Part shown: positions 22,321 to 34,989 of the stretch, piece by piece
Layout of the letters: every line of letters begins with the position of its first letter
Numbering within the stretch: position 1 is the first letter of the stretch
DNA from: Molanna angustata
Taxonomy: Eukaryota; Arthropoda; Insecta; Trichoptera; Molannidae
NCBI GenBank assembly: GCA_963576475.1
Contig: OY754964.1
Span: 48,434,861 to 48,498,860 of the forward strand
Length of the DNA stretch: 64,000 nt
Direction: 5' to 3'
Translations under genes and position numbers: made by a program
The notes under the pieces: generated by a model
Database searches by the model: none
What the model saw: only the letters and a program-made list of their open reading frames with translations
What the model was told of the DNA's origin: nothing

Positions 22321-25144
22321 ATCAATATGTCACGTTGAAAATAATTATAAAAGGTAGACAGTAAATATATGTAAATTAAATAATTTTGATATATTATGAA
22401 ATATGTTTCATAGTACCTAGTCGAGAGTAAGAAATACTTTGGCGACAGAGTTTATATGACAATTTATTGCCAACCGCAGCATATAAACAATTTTGTAGCT
22501 ATATATAACACGGATATCAATTTGACTTTAATTTCAGACGTAGGCTCGGACCATTTGATTGATGGAGTTGGGTTGGTAATATTCCATTTTGAATTCCACG
22601 TGTAAAATATTTTTGACATATTTTGATATAACTTATTTTTCTCGCGGACGTGAAAATATAAGTATACCTATATTATTCCCTCGATGTGGTTTCTGTATAT
22701 TTTAAATGAAAATTACAGAAATACCTATCTCAAATCAAATAATTATTATTACATAAGTATAAACCTATTTGATAGGATTTTTCACTAACATTTTTTGTTC
22801 ATCCAAACTTTCGCCAATATATATGAAAATATTGCAAAAGAACTATAAATATGTATGTAAAAAATAACGGTGCCCATTAAACTAGTTTATTACTGTTTTC
22901 AATCTTTATTTAAAAAATTGTTAATCATTTTACGTGCATGACTTAGCCTCGCACTTCATTCAAGGCTATGTCAAAAGAATGTGTCGTCAGAAAGAAGTCT
23001 AACACTAAGATCTTTTTAATCACAGAATATCTATCAATTTCTTAAACGATTCGGATGGACCTTATAAAGCAGCTTTATATGATTCTGGTTTTAGTGAAAA
23101 CAGTCCTATTAAATGGAAAAAAAGTTTCCTGAAGTACGTGGAGAGCATAATTTTGGGGCCTTCAGTAAATTTCTCAATAAAAATTACCTTCTTTTCACTA
23201 AACGGCGCTATAAAAATTTGAATGTTATTATATAAATTTGCATAATTATTCAAAATAGTTATCAAGCGAAGGTCAAAATTCGACCTAAAGTCATTAAATT
23301 TTAAGTTTGGAAAGTCATGTATCAAGAAGTAATTACATCATGATGTATCAAGGGGTACAAAGTTTGGTTTTCAATATCGCAAAGTATAATTATCATTTAT
23401 GGCCTTATATTTTTACTGTTTTACTTTGCAAACATTCACTTATATAAATTGTGAATACTGTTAAGGTTTCAGATAAACGTCGACTGAACATATTGCTATT
23501 AGTCATACACACATTTTTATTCTGTAACTGCTTGTTTTCCTTAATGAATAAATAAATAAATAATTGTTCAAGTACCATTTATATTCCTTAACAGTAGGTG
23601 TTTTTTTCTTTAACATGTTCGAAATTTGAATTAAAACAACTGCGTCGTAGGTACCACATTGACAGTTTAACAACGATCTTTAAATAGACGGGAAACTAAT
23701 GTTTAACAACTGCAGTGTGACTATCTCGGTTGTTAGAATTTTTTGTCAGTGTAGCTTATACTGCGCGAGTATATAAAAGTTCGGCTGCCCCTACCTTTCA
23801 TGTTCCAAGGAAAAAATCAATAGTTTGATCTAAAAAAATAAACATTTTATATTTTTTTATACATATTATGTATAAATATTAAGTATTTCAAATTCCACCG
23901 TGATTGCAGTATACTTAAAAATAAGCCCAAAGTTTTCACTGCTTGTATTAATATTTGAAGGAATGGATGCTATTGGGGTTGTTATTTTTAAGAATATAAT
24001 ATATCAGAAGGTTGCGATTTTAAGTACATGTTCAAATTACTTCCCAATAACATACATCACTAAATAAGATATTGCAATTTGATAATCAGTTAATTAGTAG
24101 AAATAGTAATTGAGTGATGAAGGGTTTCATAATAAAAGAGGGCTTACATCTATTTTTGGTTTAAATAAGTCACAATATCTATTTTTGATAAATTTACAGA
24201 TGTTCGCGGTGTTTGGATTGATATTAATTTTACGATTATTATTAAAGAGATAACACTGTTGCTGCCTTGTCGGTCGATATGCGAATGGCGAACCGCGCTG
24301 CATATTCGGTTCAGGAACGGTCCTTCGGCCATCTTCGTTAATACGAATGAGATGCGAGACTATCCGACGAATGACGTTTTCAATGTGGTGTAGGTGTAGA
24401 CCATCGCCACATATTATATAGTTAACAAATAATGCAAAATGAAATTCGTTAATTTGGAATCGTATTTCGTCCTGGGGAGAAGAATGTTATGTCTTGGTCG
24501 TTAAATTAAACGTCCTTTATAAATGTTTTAACCTCTACGATTCTTACTGCTGGATTCATTTCCTTTTGTCATGGGTTTGGGCACACATCATTCCATCCAC
24601 CCTTTTGTTTTGCACCAAGAATACCAAACAAGACAATGGCAAAAGTTTCATAGAGCACCTACTGTTCCTACGGCGGCGTTTAAATCACATTCATTTTGAA
24701 TGATTACATCGAATGGAGTTCCTTTTATTGTTAAAGTTTTCACATTTATTAAATTCGCCGAACCGTTAAATTTCATTTCATGGTTTGTTATTTAAAAATA
24801 TTTGTTACAAAAACGAGAAATATTATTCCAAAATTTCAATATGCGGTCTGTGTTTACCGTTGTCCAGCGATCGTCTATTATTTTATTCCAAAAATAGAAC
24901 AAATGATTGAATTTATAAATAAGACGAAATAGTTAGATTTTACAATTTCCGCTATGATTGATATCCGGTGTACGGAAATAATAGTGATTAATTAAAATAA
25001 TCAAGTTTGATACAATTTCGAAATTTTTGAATGATGCTTTCCTTTGTACTTCACCGGCTTCTGTTTAGTATTCAATATTGTTTTATTTCAATCGACACAT
25101 CAATTTTATTATAATGTCAAGAACATTTTTCAAATAGGAATTTT
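22321..25144. other. 2.8-kb stretch without a supported gene
   Basis: Mostly AT-rich. A retroelement-like (AATA)n tail ends near 23562. The segment 24230-24440 is notably GC-richer than its surroundings (tgttgctgccttgtcggtcg, gcgaatggcgaaccgcgctg) without a recognisable product on either strand. The 87-codon minus ORF at 23062-23325 has no family features I know. Confidence 0.4.
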
Positions 25145-25350
25145 TCAACTGTCGATATGCTCGAGACAATTTGTTCCTCTTAACATGTCGACATAGTTAT
25201 CCGTAAGGTATTATATACTCTTTGGACATAGTTTCACGCAAAGATCCTCGATAGTTGTATGGCCAGGTAGTCGTATTTTTAGGTCTGTATTTTTCATGTT
25301 CTTTTCAACTTTGAAGTTAAAAAACCCAACTTAGAGACTTTACATAGTAT
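25145..25350 (+). mobile_element. HINE 5' fragment, diverged
   Basis: Contains caactgtcgatatg, the internal dyad ttgttcctcttaacatgtcgac, and aactttgaagttaaaaaac, which match the first 160 bp of HINE copy 1. The 3' end and microsatellite are missing. Confidence 0.65.
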
Positions 25351-25424
25351 GTGGGCATTCACGCATGTGTCGTGCTTCTTTTTATAAGATAATCCACCCC
25401 ATATACATGTTCCTGGTATCAGGG

Positions 25425-25735
25425 GCGAGACTAGAACCTTCGGACTAGGCAAACCCTGAAAGAAATTGGGAAATGTCAAAGATTAAATGTTTTTTTAGCA
25501 TCGTTGTTCATTTCATGAAATATATTTTCAAAATCATATTCCAAAATAATATTTACATTTGTGACCCTGTTCAATACGGTTCAATTTTTAATGTTGTTGT
25601 ACAAAATAAATGAAAAAAAATACCTCATAAATTTATTAACATAATATTCATAGGCAAGCGGAGAATCTTCTATAAGCAAACGGAATTGCTTATAGAAGAT
25701 TTTCGGCTTCTATAAGCAATTCAGCTACTGGCTGG
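25425..25735 (+). repeat. Dispersed repeat C, copy 1 (pair with 48718-49225)
   Basis: Both copies start with aggggcgagactaga and end with ggcttctataagcaattc and gctactgg. This copy has an extra hairpin, cttctataagcaa / ttgcttatagaag, at 25668-25704. The type is unknown. Confidence 0.7.
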
Positions 25736-25918
25736 TATATATCTAGGTAACTATAGAGACCACAAAATGCATGAAACTATAACGTAACCACCCATTTTCA
25801 TTTTAAATTTATCTTATAGATCGTTATCTATCATTTATCCAATGATCTTGAAATAACTCGTGTCATGTTACTTAAGTGTGTATCGAAAATAAACAATCGA
25901 TTCTCTTTTTGTTGACAG

Positions 25919-26198
25919 ATTTTTGAGTGTAAAGAAATGGTTACTTCGCAAAAAGCATCAGATCGAACTGGCCCGCAAGCGTGGCTGGAAGGGATACTGG
26001 GTCTGTCTGAAAGGAACCACCCTCCTGTTCTACCCGTGCGACTCCCGCGAGGGTCGGTCGGTGGAAGCCGCCCCCAAACACCTCATCATTGTGGACGGTG
26101 CCATCATGCAGCCGATACCAGAACACCCCAAGAGAGATTACATCTTCTGTTTGAGTACTGCCTTCGGAGATGCATATCTCTTCCAAGCTCCGTGCCAG
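25919..26198 (+). CDS. sif: still life/Tiam1-family Rac GEF, exon encoding most of the PHn domain
   Basis: The exon is 280 nt: one base closing a split codon, then 93 codons. The translation ([80 protein letters not shown]) is recognisable as the N-terminal PH domain of insect still life, orthologue of vertebrate Tiam1. KRGWKGYWV and LKGTTLLFY are the PH beta-strand motifs. Sif activates Rac by nucleotide exchange and acts at synapses and the cell cortex; the PHn-CC-Ex module recruits it to membrane and partners. The acceptor is ctctttttgttgacag|A, the donor CAG|gtgaga. The leading A would complete GG|A (Gly) of a preceding KAG, as in Drosophila (from memory). Confidence 0.93.
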
Positions 26199-28524
26199 GT
26201 GAGATCCTTAAGAGAATTATATCGCAGACACTACTTCTAAAAGTGACAAAAGCAATCGAATTGTAAAGAATAAGAAATCACACAAAATAAAAATACTCGA
26301 TACGAATTAGACTCTAAAGCTGTGTTTTTCGAACAAAGATTAAAGTACCTAAAAGTATAGTTAAACTACTTTGATTTCATAAAATTGATCAATAGTTTTG
26401 GTTGTTTCATTGAAATATAATACCGCCAAACAACTAATTTTTGAAAAATTTCATGAAATCAAAGTATTTTCATTATACTATTACCGTTACTTTTGATGAA
26501 ACAACCCAGCCAGTTTTGAGAAAAACGTAAGGAAAAGGTTAGAACCCGTATTGCGAGAATACTGCTTACGGGACCTCAACTTTTTCTTTCGTTAATCTTA
26601 AATAACTCCCGTAAATATAACAAGTTTGAAATAAAATTTGCAATACAGTACGTTTATTATGTGACATTTCTGTATATTTCATCTTTCTGAAAACTTTTCT
26701 GCTCTTATGCCAAAAGTTTTCTGCTATAGCTTAAATAATTTTTCGAATACTCACCATTAACATATTTCTATTCAGTTCTGAGCATAAATTTGTAGGTATT
26801 TTTAGTCATGGTTGTTATGTTCAAACAAAATTTCTAACAAAACTACATTCGATGTTATTTATAAAAGCTAATACAATTTAAAATGAATGAATATCATCAC
26901 TACACATCAACTTGTTTTTAAAATATTATTCTTTTTGAAAGTATTATTATTTTATAAGCATAGTTTTTCTCGACCACTACCTCATTGGACCCTTCGTAGA
27001 TAGTTATGTTGATCAAAACAAAATCCATCACGTGTCTAGTTGCCCATGAAGCCCAGAAGATTTGGGATTACGACACCATGGTGCATAAATTTAATAATGA
27101 TCAGCCCTGAATCTTCATGCAAATTCTTAAATTATTTTTTACCCGCCATACACTGGGTTAAAATTTATATGATATAATACATCTTTTATATATAATGTCC
27201 TGTGATATTTAGTATTTTGTGATATATTTACTTACTTGCATCGTTCATAATTATCATATAGTATTAATTATTCCCATATTGTATTAATTTTACGCTATAT
27301 TTGTATCATAGGGTGCATGGGCATATCAATACAACTTCTGTATATTCAAAAATATATTTACCCAAAATTAAAATCGCTAGATTGAAGTGCCTATTTTTTC
27401 ATACATGATTGCACAGTATCTATATTTCAACAAAGCTACATACATATTATAGGTATTTATGACACAAATATATTTTTGGACAAAACTACATTCACAACGA
27501 TTAATCATTTATCATTCATTAATTGATAATTATGTTTGTTCAAAAGGTTTTTGTAGAAACCTACTTTGAAACATGTGTTTTTATTTTTTGTTAAAATAAT
27601 CAAATTAAATATAATATATGTAATACTTTGTATCGATTTGATTTTATAGTTGATTGGTAATTATGTTATTTCGTACGTAAATGAAAATATAAATTGAGTA
27701 GTTATTTGTTTATAAATTTATGAAACAAAATAATTGATATACTTGTTTGATAATATATACTTGTTTAAAATATTGAGCTCATGTTTTATTGTTTATATTT
27801 AATTTATTAAATATCACTATAAACTTGTCATAGAATAGAGACTTTTAACCAAAACAAAATGACTGATATGAACTTTTTGATAATATAAAATATACATTTT
27901 GTAAAAGTCAATATATCAATATCTGACATCACAACCATAAGTTTAAAATGAATACAAAAAAAAACATTGATAATTACTCGATTGGCAGTCATGGCTCAGT
28001 TAGTTATATTTGACACCTTAAAGAAGTTTCCGGGTTCGTTTCCCGAACAGGGTGCCTAGACAACGTGTCATTTAGCATAAAAAAAGATAACTGAATGTAT
28101 GGAAGTGACACACTACTGTAACTTTCAATGTATGGAAGTGACAGACTACTGCCACTTCCATACATTGAGTTATCTTGTCCTGTTTCTTTTCCATCGCTAA
28201 ATTGACATAAATGACACGTCATCTAGGGGGCAGGGTGAATTTGCGAGACAAATTACACCATAAGTAGGTACCCAGAATATGGCAACATATTATCGGGGGC
28301 GTGTTAATTAGATATTTGAAATTTATAATAAATTAGCTTTCATAGAAACTTCTTCTTCTTTGGCTGGTCCTCTTCCCAGTTCATCTGGGGCCGGCCCTCC
28401 TGGTACGCAGTCTCCACGTCTTGTTCAGTTTCAAGTAAACAATTATTTAAAATAAAACGACAAAGACCCCTGAGTCCTTCCAGACAAATCACAGTAGTAG
28501 ATAATATAATGTTTTGATTTGAAG
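26199..28524 (+). other. sif: sif intron between the two PHn exons (2,326 bp, phase 0)
   Basis: It begins gtgaga and ends gatttgaag. It is AT-rich, with one tRNA-like/foldback repeat at 27985-28235 and otherwise no supported feature. Confidence 0.85.
27985..28235 (+). repeat. tRNA-like head followed by an inverted repeat
   Basis: 27990-28055 has A-box-like tcatggctcagttag and B-box-like gggttcgtttccc, as in a tRNA-derived SINE. The next part, gtgtcatttagc and aactgaatgtatggaagtgac, reappears in reverse complement at about 28157-28230 (gtcacttccatacattgagtt ... aaatgacacg). The core gtatggaagtgac occurs twice direct and once inverted. It reads as a SINE copy with a second, inverted partial copy. 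Confidence 0.5.
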
Positions 28525-28656
28525 GTGGAATTGGAGAATTGGGTAAACAGCATACACAGCGCATGCGCAGCAGCGTTCGCACGTCACAGAGGCAAAACTG
28601 GAACACTTCACCTGCTACAGGAAGAGATTTTCCGCCTTGAAAAATCCATCGAATCG
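28525..28656 (+). CDS. sif: still life/Tiam1-family Rac GEF, exon for PHn C-terminal helix and coiled-coil start
   Basis: The exon is 132 nt, 44 codons, in phase 0 on both sides. It reads [20 protein letters not shown], then [20 protein letters not shown] and [16 protein letters not shown] is the C-terminal alpha-helix that closes a PH domain, with the invariant Trp. [13 protein letters not shown] opens the coiled coil of the PHn-CC-Ex module. It joins the previous exon in frame (PCQ|VELENW). The acceptor is gatttgaag|G, the donor TCG|gtgagt. The next exon expected in this family (coiled coil, then Ex) was not found downstream. Confidence 0.93.
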
Positions 28657-28829
28657 GTGAGTTTATATTTAGATTCATGATAATATTCATCTTCCTACCT
28701 ACATACAATACAACATTCCTACACAAGACACTTTGATTGCACAGAAATAATAATAATAATGATAGTTGTACGAGAGAGGCAGGCGTCGGTAACCTTACAA
28801 ACTAGGTATAGAATTCAAACTTGGCAGAA

Positions 28830-28945
28830 TCCAAATACTCCCCAACGCTACGTCGTGCATTTCTTCAGAAGATTATAATGGATCCAAATCCTTAATGCTG
28901 TTTTCTCCTTACGTAGCCATGTAAAAAATAAACACCATAACGCTT
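28830..28945 (+). mobile_element. Non-LTR family D (Daphne-like) 3' end, diverged copy
   Basis: Contains cccaacgctacgtcgtgcat, ttcttcagaag, atggatccaaatcc and ttacgtagccatgtaaaaaa. It matches the end of the copies at 46883-47219 and 58545-58740. Confidence 0.7.
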
Positions 28946-29029
28946 CCAACATATAAGAAAGGTTTTGTGATTTAAATAAAAATTTAATTTAGGCATCGAA
29001 TATAAAAAAAATATATTAATAATAATTCA

Positions 29030-29150
29030 CACCTCCTTGCACCCTGCGCAAGTGGCGAGTTTATAGCCTTATGGCAATTTCTTCCAACTAACCAGTGTTT
29101 CCAGCCCAGAGAAGCAATCGAACCCAGGACGCCCGAAACAATCGACCCCA
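29030..29150 (-). mobile_element. SINE-4 (B-box-containing), reversed partial copy
   Basis: The reverse complement carries gcgtcctgggttcgattgc (B box) and tctctgggctggaaacac, and matches 60773-60905. The A-box half is not recognisable. Confidence 0.6.
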
Positions 29151-29760
29151 AAGATCATTATAAGAAATGCCGAAAATTATTTCATATCATTAATATTTTC
29201 TTATTTTATAGTAAAATTTGAGGTAAGTACTTCTTTAGTAATTTTAATTATTTCAATAAATTTTGTTTGTAATACGAGTTATTTGTTGTCACCTGTTTTT
29301 AAGCGATTGCTGCTTAGTCAACAGAAGTAGCCGCTTCGTCAAATACTTAGATTTTATATAAATATTTCACTCTTGATTCAAACAGATATTTGATTTATAT
29401 TATATTCGGAAACAACACCGCTTTTTAACAAATAGGTACAGTTACACAATTAACAATTAATAAACAAGCCAATTATAATGTTTCACTAAATCATAAAAAT
29501 ATTTTTTATATTATCACGAAGAGAACATTGATCAGGTGAATGAGATTTAGGATATGATAAAGAAACTGGAAAATGAACTGGAAGGATGAAATAGTATAAT
29601 TTCACTAACCGAAGCTTGTAGTTGCATTAAGAATAGGTATGTTTTTGTCCTTGTAGAGACAGATTAAATGGATTGGGTCGAGGGTTAAGATTATTGTAGT
29701 TGTTACAGAAGCGTGTAATAAAACTGTTTTGGTCCAAATTTGTTTTTTAAAAGGTGTGTG
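29151..29760. other. AT-rich stretch, nothing recognised
   Basis: No supported gene or repeat end. Confidence 0.45.
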
Positions 29761-29917
29761 AAATAGACTGTTGTGATTAGATGTTCTATGTTTAGTATAT
29801 GTTTCATGCCATAAATAGACTGTTGTGATTAGATGTTCTATGATTAGTATATGTTTCATGCCATAAATAGACTGTTGTGATTAGATGTTCTATGTTTAGT
29901 ATATGTTTCATACCATA
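29761..29917 (+). repeat. 52-bp tandem repeat, 3 copies
   Basis: Units start at 29761, 29813 and 29865, each beginning aaatagactgttgtgattag. Only two or three substitutions separate them, so the array is young. Confidence 0.95.
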
Positions 29918-30023
29918 AAGAATAATTATACAAGACAAGTCGAATATTTATTTAATTGCATATACACAAACATTGGATTTTTTTCCCTATCGGGAGTCAA
30001 ATGTTATTTTTACTGACAGTAAC

Positions 30024-30231
30024 ATCTCAACAGAGACGACGTTGGGATATCATAGAAGAACCAGGAACTCAGGGCACGTACAGGGCTTACGACCTGTCAT
30101 CGGCTGGTTTACATTATCACTTTATGCGCTTGGGCAACATTCACGTTTACGATGCTAGGTCGTAAGCCCTGTAGGTGCCTTGAGTTCCTGGTTCTTCTAT
30201 AATATCCCAACTTCGTCTCTATTGAGATGTT
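30024..30231. mobile_element. 208-bp foldback MITE (family F miniature)
   Basis: Inverted ends of about 80 bp are taacatctcaacagagacga on the left and its mirror tcgtctctattgagatgtta on the right. The inner arm pair is agaagaaccaggaactca / tgagttcctggttcttct. The loop carries tcggctggtttacattatc. It is an internal-deletion relative of the 1.9-kb element at 36826-38730. Confidence 0.85.
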
Positions 30232-30884
30232 AAAAAAGTGTGATTAATATATACGTATTTTAGTCATTATACAATTATTTGCAGAAAAAATATTATATAA
30301 AACGATAAAATAAATAAAGGTTTAAAAGAAATGACTTGAAATTTACATGAAAATGCATTCTAAAAAAAGGTCTAGCGTCGCTTGTTTCCGTTTGAATCGT
30401 TCCAATCTACATATCATTCGTAGATTGTTGATCTAGAATATTCGCTCCAATACGATATATTCATAATGTTCATAAATATGTACATCTGAACTGGTAGATT
30501 TCTGCGAGATATTGTTGTAACAATTCCGATAAACAGTACCTACAAATACATAGTACACAGCGAAGTTCTTCATTTAATACGTCAGAGTTGTACAATTTGT
30601 AAGTGAAACCACCTTCAAACTTCTGCACATCGGTAGAACTCAACGTCTTAATTGACTTGACATATATGAATAGTTCAATTTCAACTAGTTGTGGTCTAGA
30701 GTTTATTTCGAAAATGCACCTCGACTTGTCTTACGTAGGTACAAGTATTATTATCAATAAAATACATGTTTGTTGTCTAATTACATTTATTTGGTTTATT
30801 TTTATGTATGGAAATAAAGACCAAAATAAATATGAATCACCGAGAATAATGAAAAAAAATATATATATAATTTTACTTTCTGTT
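30232..30884. other. AT-rich stretch, nothing recognised
   Basis: A 94-codon + strand ORF (30603-30887) has no recognisable family features. Confidence 0.4.
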
Positions 30885-31070
30885 TAATTAAGTTCGCAAA
30901 CGCGACTTCCATTCACCAGTATCGCTCAATGCCGAACATTGTCAGAATGGTGAACAATAGTGATGAAAAGCATAATATACCTATATACTATATAGATTCA
31001 AAACGAGGATACGAATAATAGAGACGGAAGGGATAATACCAAAAAAATAGAATACCCAAAAGACATTGGA
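30885..31070 (+). repeat. Dispersed repeat E, copy 1 (pair with 60650-61220)
   Basis: Shared segments are gttcgcaaacgcgac, tatcgctcaatgccgaacat and gattcaaaacgaggatacga followed by ataatagag. In the 60.6-kb copy a ~420-bp insertion separates the last two segments. Confidence 0.75.
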
Positions 31071-31217
31071 AATAAGTAGGTACAACAAAAAATAAATGAA
31101 GTTAAGGAATGACTCTATAAATATTGTATTGAAAGGATATCAATTAAGAATATAATAAATTATACATGTAAATGTATTGAATAACAGCCAACAGAAAAAC
31201 AAAATATTAACTTATAA

Positions 31218-32157
31218 CTAGTAGCATGTAACACATGAGATCCAACTGTCGATAGCGAAAGTATGTATAATTGAAGAATAAGTACTTACCAAACTATAAA
31301 CCTATATAAATACAAATTATTGAATATTTTGTTTTCTATACAACAAATCATGTAGGTATGTATCTCAAGATAGGACAGTATGGAGGTCAATCCTCTTTTC
31401 CTACCCGGAATATGAAAACAACATGATGGTTCTGTATGTATGTTTGGAGATTTTAGTATCAAACTATAGGTACATATCGTGTATAGGCGACTGACATACA
31501 AATTGTATGAAGCAATGTCGTCACTAAATTCAATTTTTATAAAAATTGTTAATAAATTTAAATGTACCTCTAAAATATTAATATTTTTTTATAGAAAATT
31601 AAATTATTTAGTTGGGGTGTTTCGGCTTTTTTCGATATTTAAAAAAACATGGAAATATAGTCAGTTAAACTCATAAATTTATCATAAAAAAAATATTTTT
31701 CTTAATAAAAAATGTCAGTTCTAGCTTTAATGATTTCTGAGATATATGGAAAAAGTAAATCAAAAATTCAAAAGTTGGTAACCCCTGACTGAATCAATAA
31801 TTCAAAATTCTGAGAATAAAAGTTTTGTAGGTCAATAACTATTTATATATTCTGAAATTTTGGGCTCTGTTAATTGAGCGGATCAAAAGTTATAAGGGAC
31901 ACACACACACAGACAGACACACAGACAGACACACACACAGACACACGAAATGTTCTACTCCAAATTCTGAGTAAATCCGTATATGGATCATAATATGCTG
32001 CGAAGCCTCTAAGTTGGTGTTTTTTGACTTCAAAGTTGGAAAAGCCGTGAAAAAAGTAGACCCTGCATACAATTCCTTCGGATTTAAACGCATTCTGGAT
32101 TTAAACTGCCTCTTCCGTCAATATAATTTCATTCTCTTGAACGAATCAACAGTTGGA
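31218..32157 (-). mobile_element. HINE/Helentron-like element, copy 2
   Basis: Reversed orientation. The ctag terminus with the catgt/acatg hairpin is at the left and the tccaactgttg 5' end at the right. (CA)n lies at 31899-31947. Flanking bases are A on both sides, equal to T-T in element orientation. It is 940 bp. Compared with copies 1 and 4 it lacks part of the AT-rich core near 31700. Confidence 0.8.
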
Positions 32158-34254
32158 ATATATACATATGGACATATTTGGTATGTTTTTATTCCTAAGA
32201 ACATGAGATAGTAATAGTACTTGACTAAATAAAAAACATATCTTTTATACAAGCAACTTTAATTTTTTCAATATTGGACACTGTCACTTCGTGGTAGAAC
32301 TCCATAATTAATTAAAACTATGAAAATTTTTTATATTTAATTAAATATCTTTTATAGTTCCACATTAATTTTTAAAATAATCAAAATGAATATATTATAA
32401 AACAATCTAGGTAGGTACATAGATTATTTTATATTGGCTATAGACATTATTCTCTGATCAATATTAAAACATCTTATTAAACTTTAGATTACTGTTCTTG
32501 ATTTATTCATAGACTTTGCTTAATAGATGTATCGAGAAAACATATCCATAATAGTCCAGTATTTCAATGGAAATTGTAGAAGTTTTATTATAAGGTACAT
32601 ATGTAGGGTAGCCTCAAAATTTCATTTCCTATCATAAAATGTTTTTTTTAAATAAATAAGTAAAAAAATAATATTTGAATATTTAAATATGACACAATAC
32701 AACACTAAATTTATCAAACCATATGCGGGTAAAGAAAGGTAACGTAATTTAATTATGTACCTATTATTAAAATGTGCGAGAATAATATTTAAATATTTAA
32801 TATTTTTTAGTATGTACAACTTATTGGGAAGGTTTACTTATCATGCTAATCTTGCAAGTGAATTTCATCAAAAATATTTTTTAAGTTAAGAGTAAAGAAA
32901 TTGATGTAACTCAATTATTGAATTGATGGGTGTTTACAGATCTTTAATAAATTTACAACTTAAAAAACTGCTATGTCAAAATACTGAAAAGATGTACGCA
33001 TAGTTGATTATATTCAGGCAGTTGATGCTATATTATTTTTGAAAAACTGGTATTTGAGATTTTTGAGTTGTATGAATAGAGGTATAACTTTTAATAAGAA
33101 TTTTAAGTACTATGAAAATGAAAACCTTGGTATTTTTTATATTAGAGAAAATTATATAATGAGGAATATTGTTTTTTCTCACAGTGAATATACTTATTTC
33201 AAAGGATAAATGACTTTATATTATTATTTTATAAAATACAAAACAAAGCTTTTACGAAACGTCCTAAAATTTATTAATTTTTTCCCTTCCTAAAAGTTAA
33301 TTTTCTTCCGTTTAAAAGACAAAATAAAACAATATGTATACCTACTTATAATTAAAATATCAAAGTCATTAAATTATTGGTACTCTGCGAGATGATTAAT
33401 AAGTTATTATTATTTAAAGATGTACCTCGGTACGGCCCTGGTTGCCTGATATTAGTTTTTCCATGGATGTAATTAATCGCCTCCACTGGCAAGACAGGGG
33501 TGTACCCAGTGTAGCGTCATTAATTACTGAAGTGTCTTAATTCAAGGCGTCGTATTTTATTATTTACGATGCGAAAATTACTCCCAATATAATATATCGT
33601 CACCGACGGCAAAATTATTTTTAATTAAAGCAAAATGAGCACGATTCTCTTACCTTTTAACCGCAATTGAAGTATCAAAGTCACACTAAAATTTAACTTG
33701 TATGATAGTTATTAAATATTTTTAATATCAATCGTTAATTGTAGGTACACTAATTTTTTTTTTGTACCAAGTACACGTAAAGTACATCTTTTTGAGATTA
33801 GTATTTGTCAAGGTACCCATTCGTAATTTGATTCTTATAAATAAGATTATTAAAAATATGCCTCAAATTTAACCAAATAAAAAATACAAACTATAGATTA
33901 TATGATTTTTTCGTGTGAAAAACACAGTTTATTAATAAAAAACACTTTTTACAATACTAAAAAATCGACTAAAAATTTATTTTATTTTTTTCTATATGTA
34001 CTATAAATACTTCTAAAACAACAATCTTTCTTTCTATTTCGTGTCCGGCTAATCTCTACCACTCCAATAAGCAGCGACTGACATCGCGTTGTCATTTGGA
34101 AATTTATATTTTTAATTAGCCAATAATACCTATATATTGTGAGAAAAAATAGAATTATGGAAAAATATATACCTACATATGTATAAAGTTTAACGCTCTA
34201 TTTAATTAAGTTCGTAAACGTGAATTTCCGAACTAAATTAAGTGACGTAATTAT
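32158..34254. other. 2.1-kb AT-rich stretch with one GC-richer segment
   Basis: ttggacactgtcacttcgtg at 32273 matches 60577 (part of a dispersed repeat). 33430-33660 is GC-richer (cgcctccactggcaagacag, accgacggcaa) and unexplained. No exon is supported. Confidence 0.4.
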
Positions 34255-34375
34255 ACCAATACGGCATATACCCCAATGTGGGGTAACCAGCGACAGGTGT
34301 ACGGGTGTGCATTACCTTATAAAAAGGAAGCACGATACATACCTGTTTCATCTTACGGGACACCGAAAAACGATT
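34255..34375 (-). repeat. Dispersed repeat B, copy 2
   Basis: The reverse complement has ctttttataaggtaatgcac, cgctggttaccccacattg and atatgccgtattggta, matching 20035-20275. Confidence 0.65.
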
Positions 34376-34989
34376 ATAATATAAAAGTTGTTGGGTATCT
34401 ATGTTAAGTTACATATAATCCGCCTATTGATGGTTATTCAGCCTCTCCCGAAACTATGTTTTTATAGGATTTTAACGAATGATTTCTACATTTAATATAT
34501 CAGTCAATTTATAAAAAATTAACGAAATATTACTTTTATTCATCGATGTCTGTATTTTTTTATTGTTGTGTTTATTTATAAACAAGGCGTGTCTGGTATT
34601 TAGTTTTACGTTACTAATGATAAAAACAATAGGTTAGTTCAATTAAGTTTTACCATAAATATTTTTATCAGAAAAAGTCATGTTTCGTTCTTAGGTGTGT
34701 ATTTTGAAGACACAATGTAATCATAACTATCTTGTCATAATCTCTGGGTATTATGGAAACACCTGTTCCCATAATGCGATACTTAGACCACAAATTTAGT
34801 GAAATGGCGGAAAGATTTATATTTCATTTAATCAAAATACATTTTTTTATTTTTGTTGAAATTTTGTAATTCTTGGTTGTTTTATTTACAGAATATTTAA
34901 CATGACATTGTTAACATAATCTTTTAAATATTTACATACACTAAATATAATTACATTCGAAACAGACACAGTTAGAATTTGTATTTTGA
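34376..34989. other. AT-rich stretch, nothing recognised
   Basis: No supported feature. Confidence 0.45.

Noticed and set aside
25937..26266. Alternative-frame ORFs over the first sif exon
   Set aside because: Frame shadows of the PH-domain exon; only the 25919-26198 frame matches the family.
28340..28726. 128-codon minus-strand ORF over the second sif exon
   Set aside because: The plus strand carries the recognisable sif exon with correct splice sites; the minus ORF is its antisense shadow.
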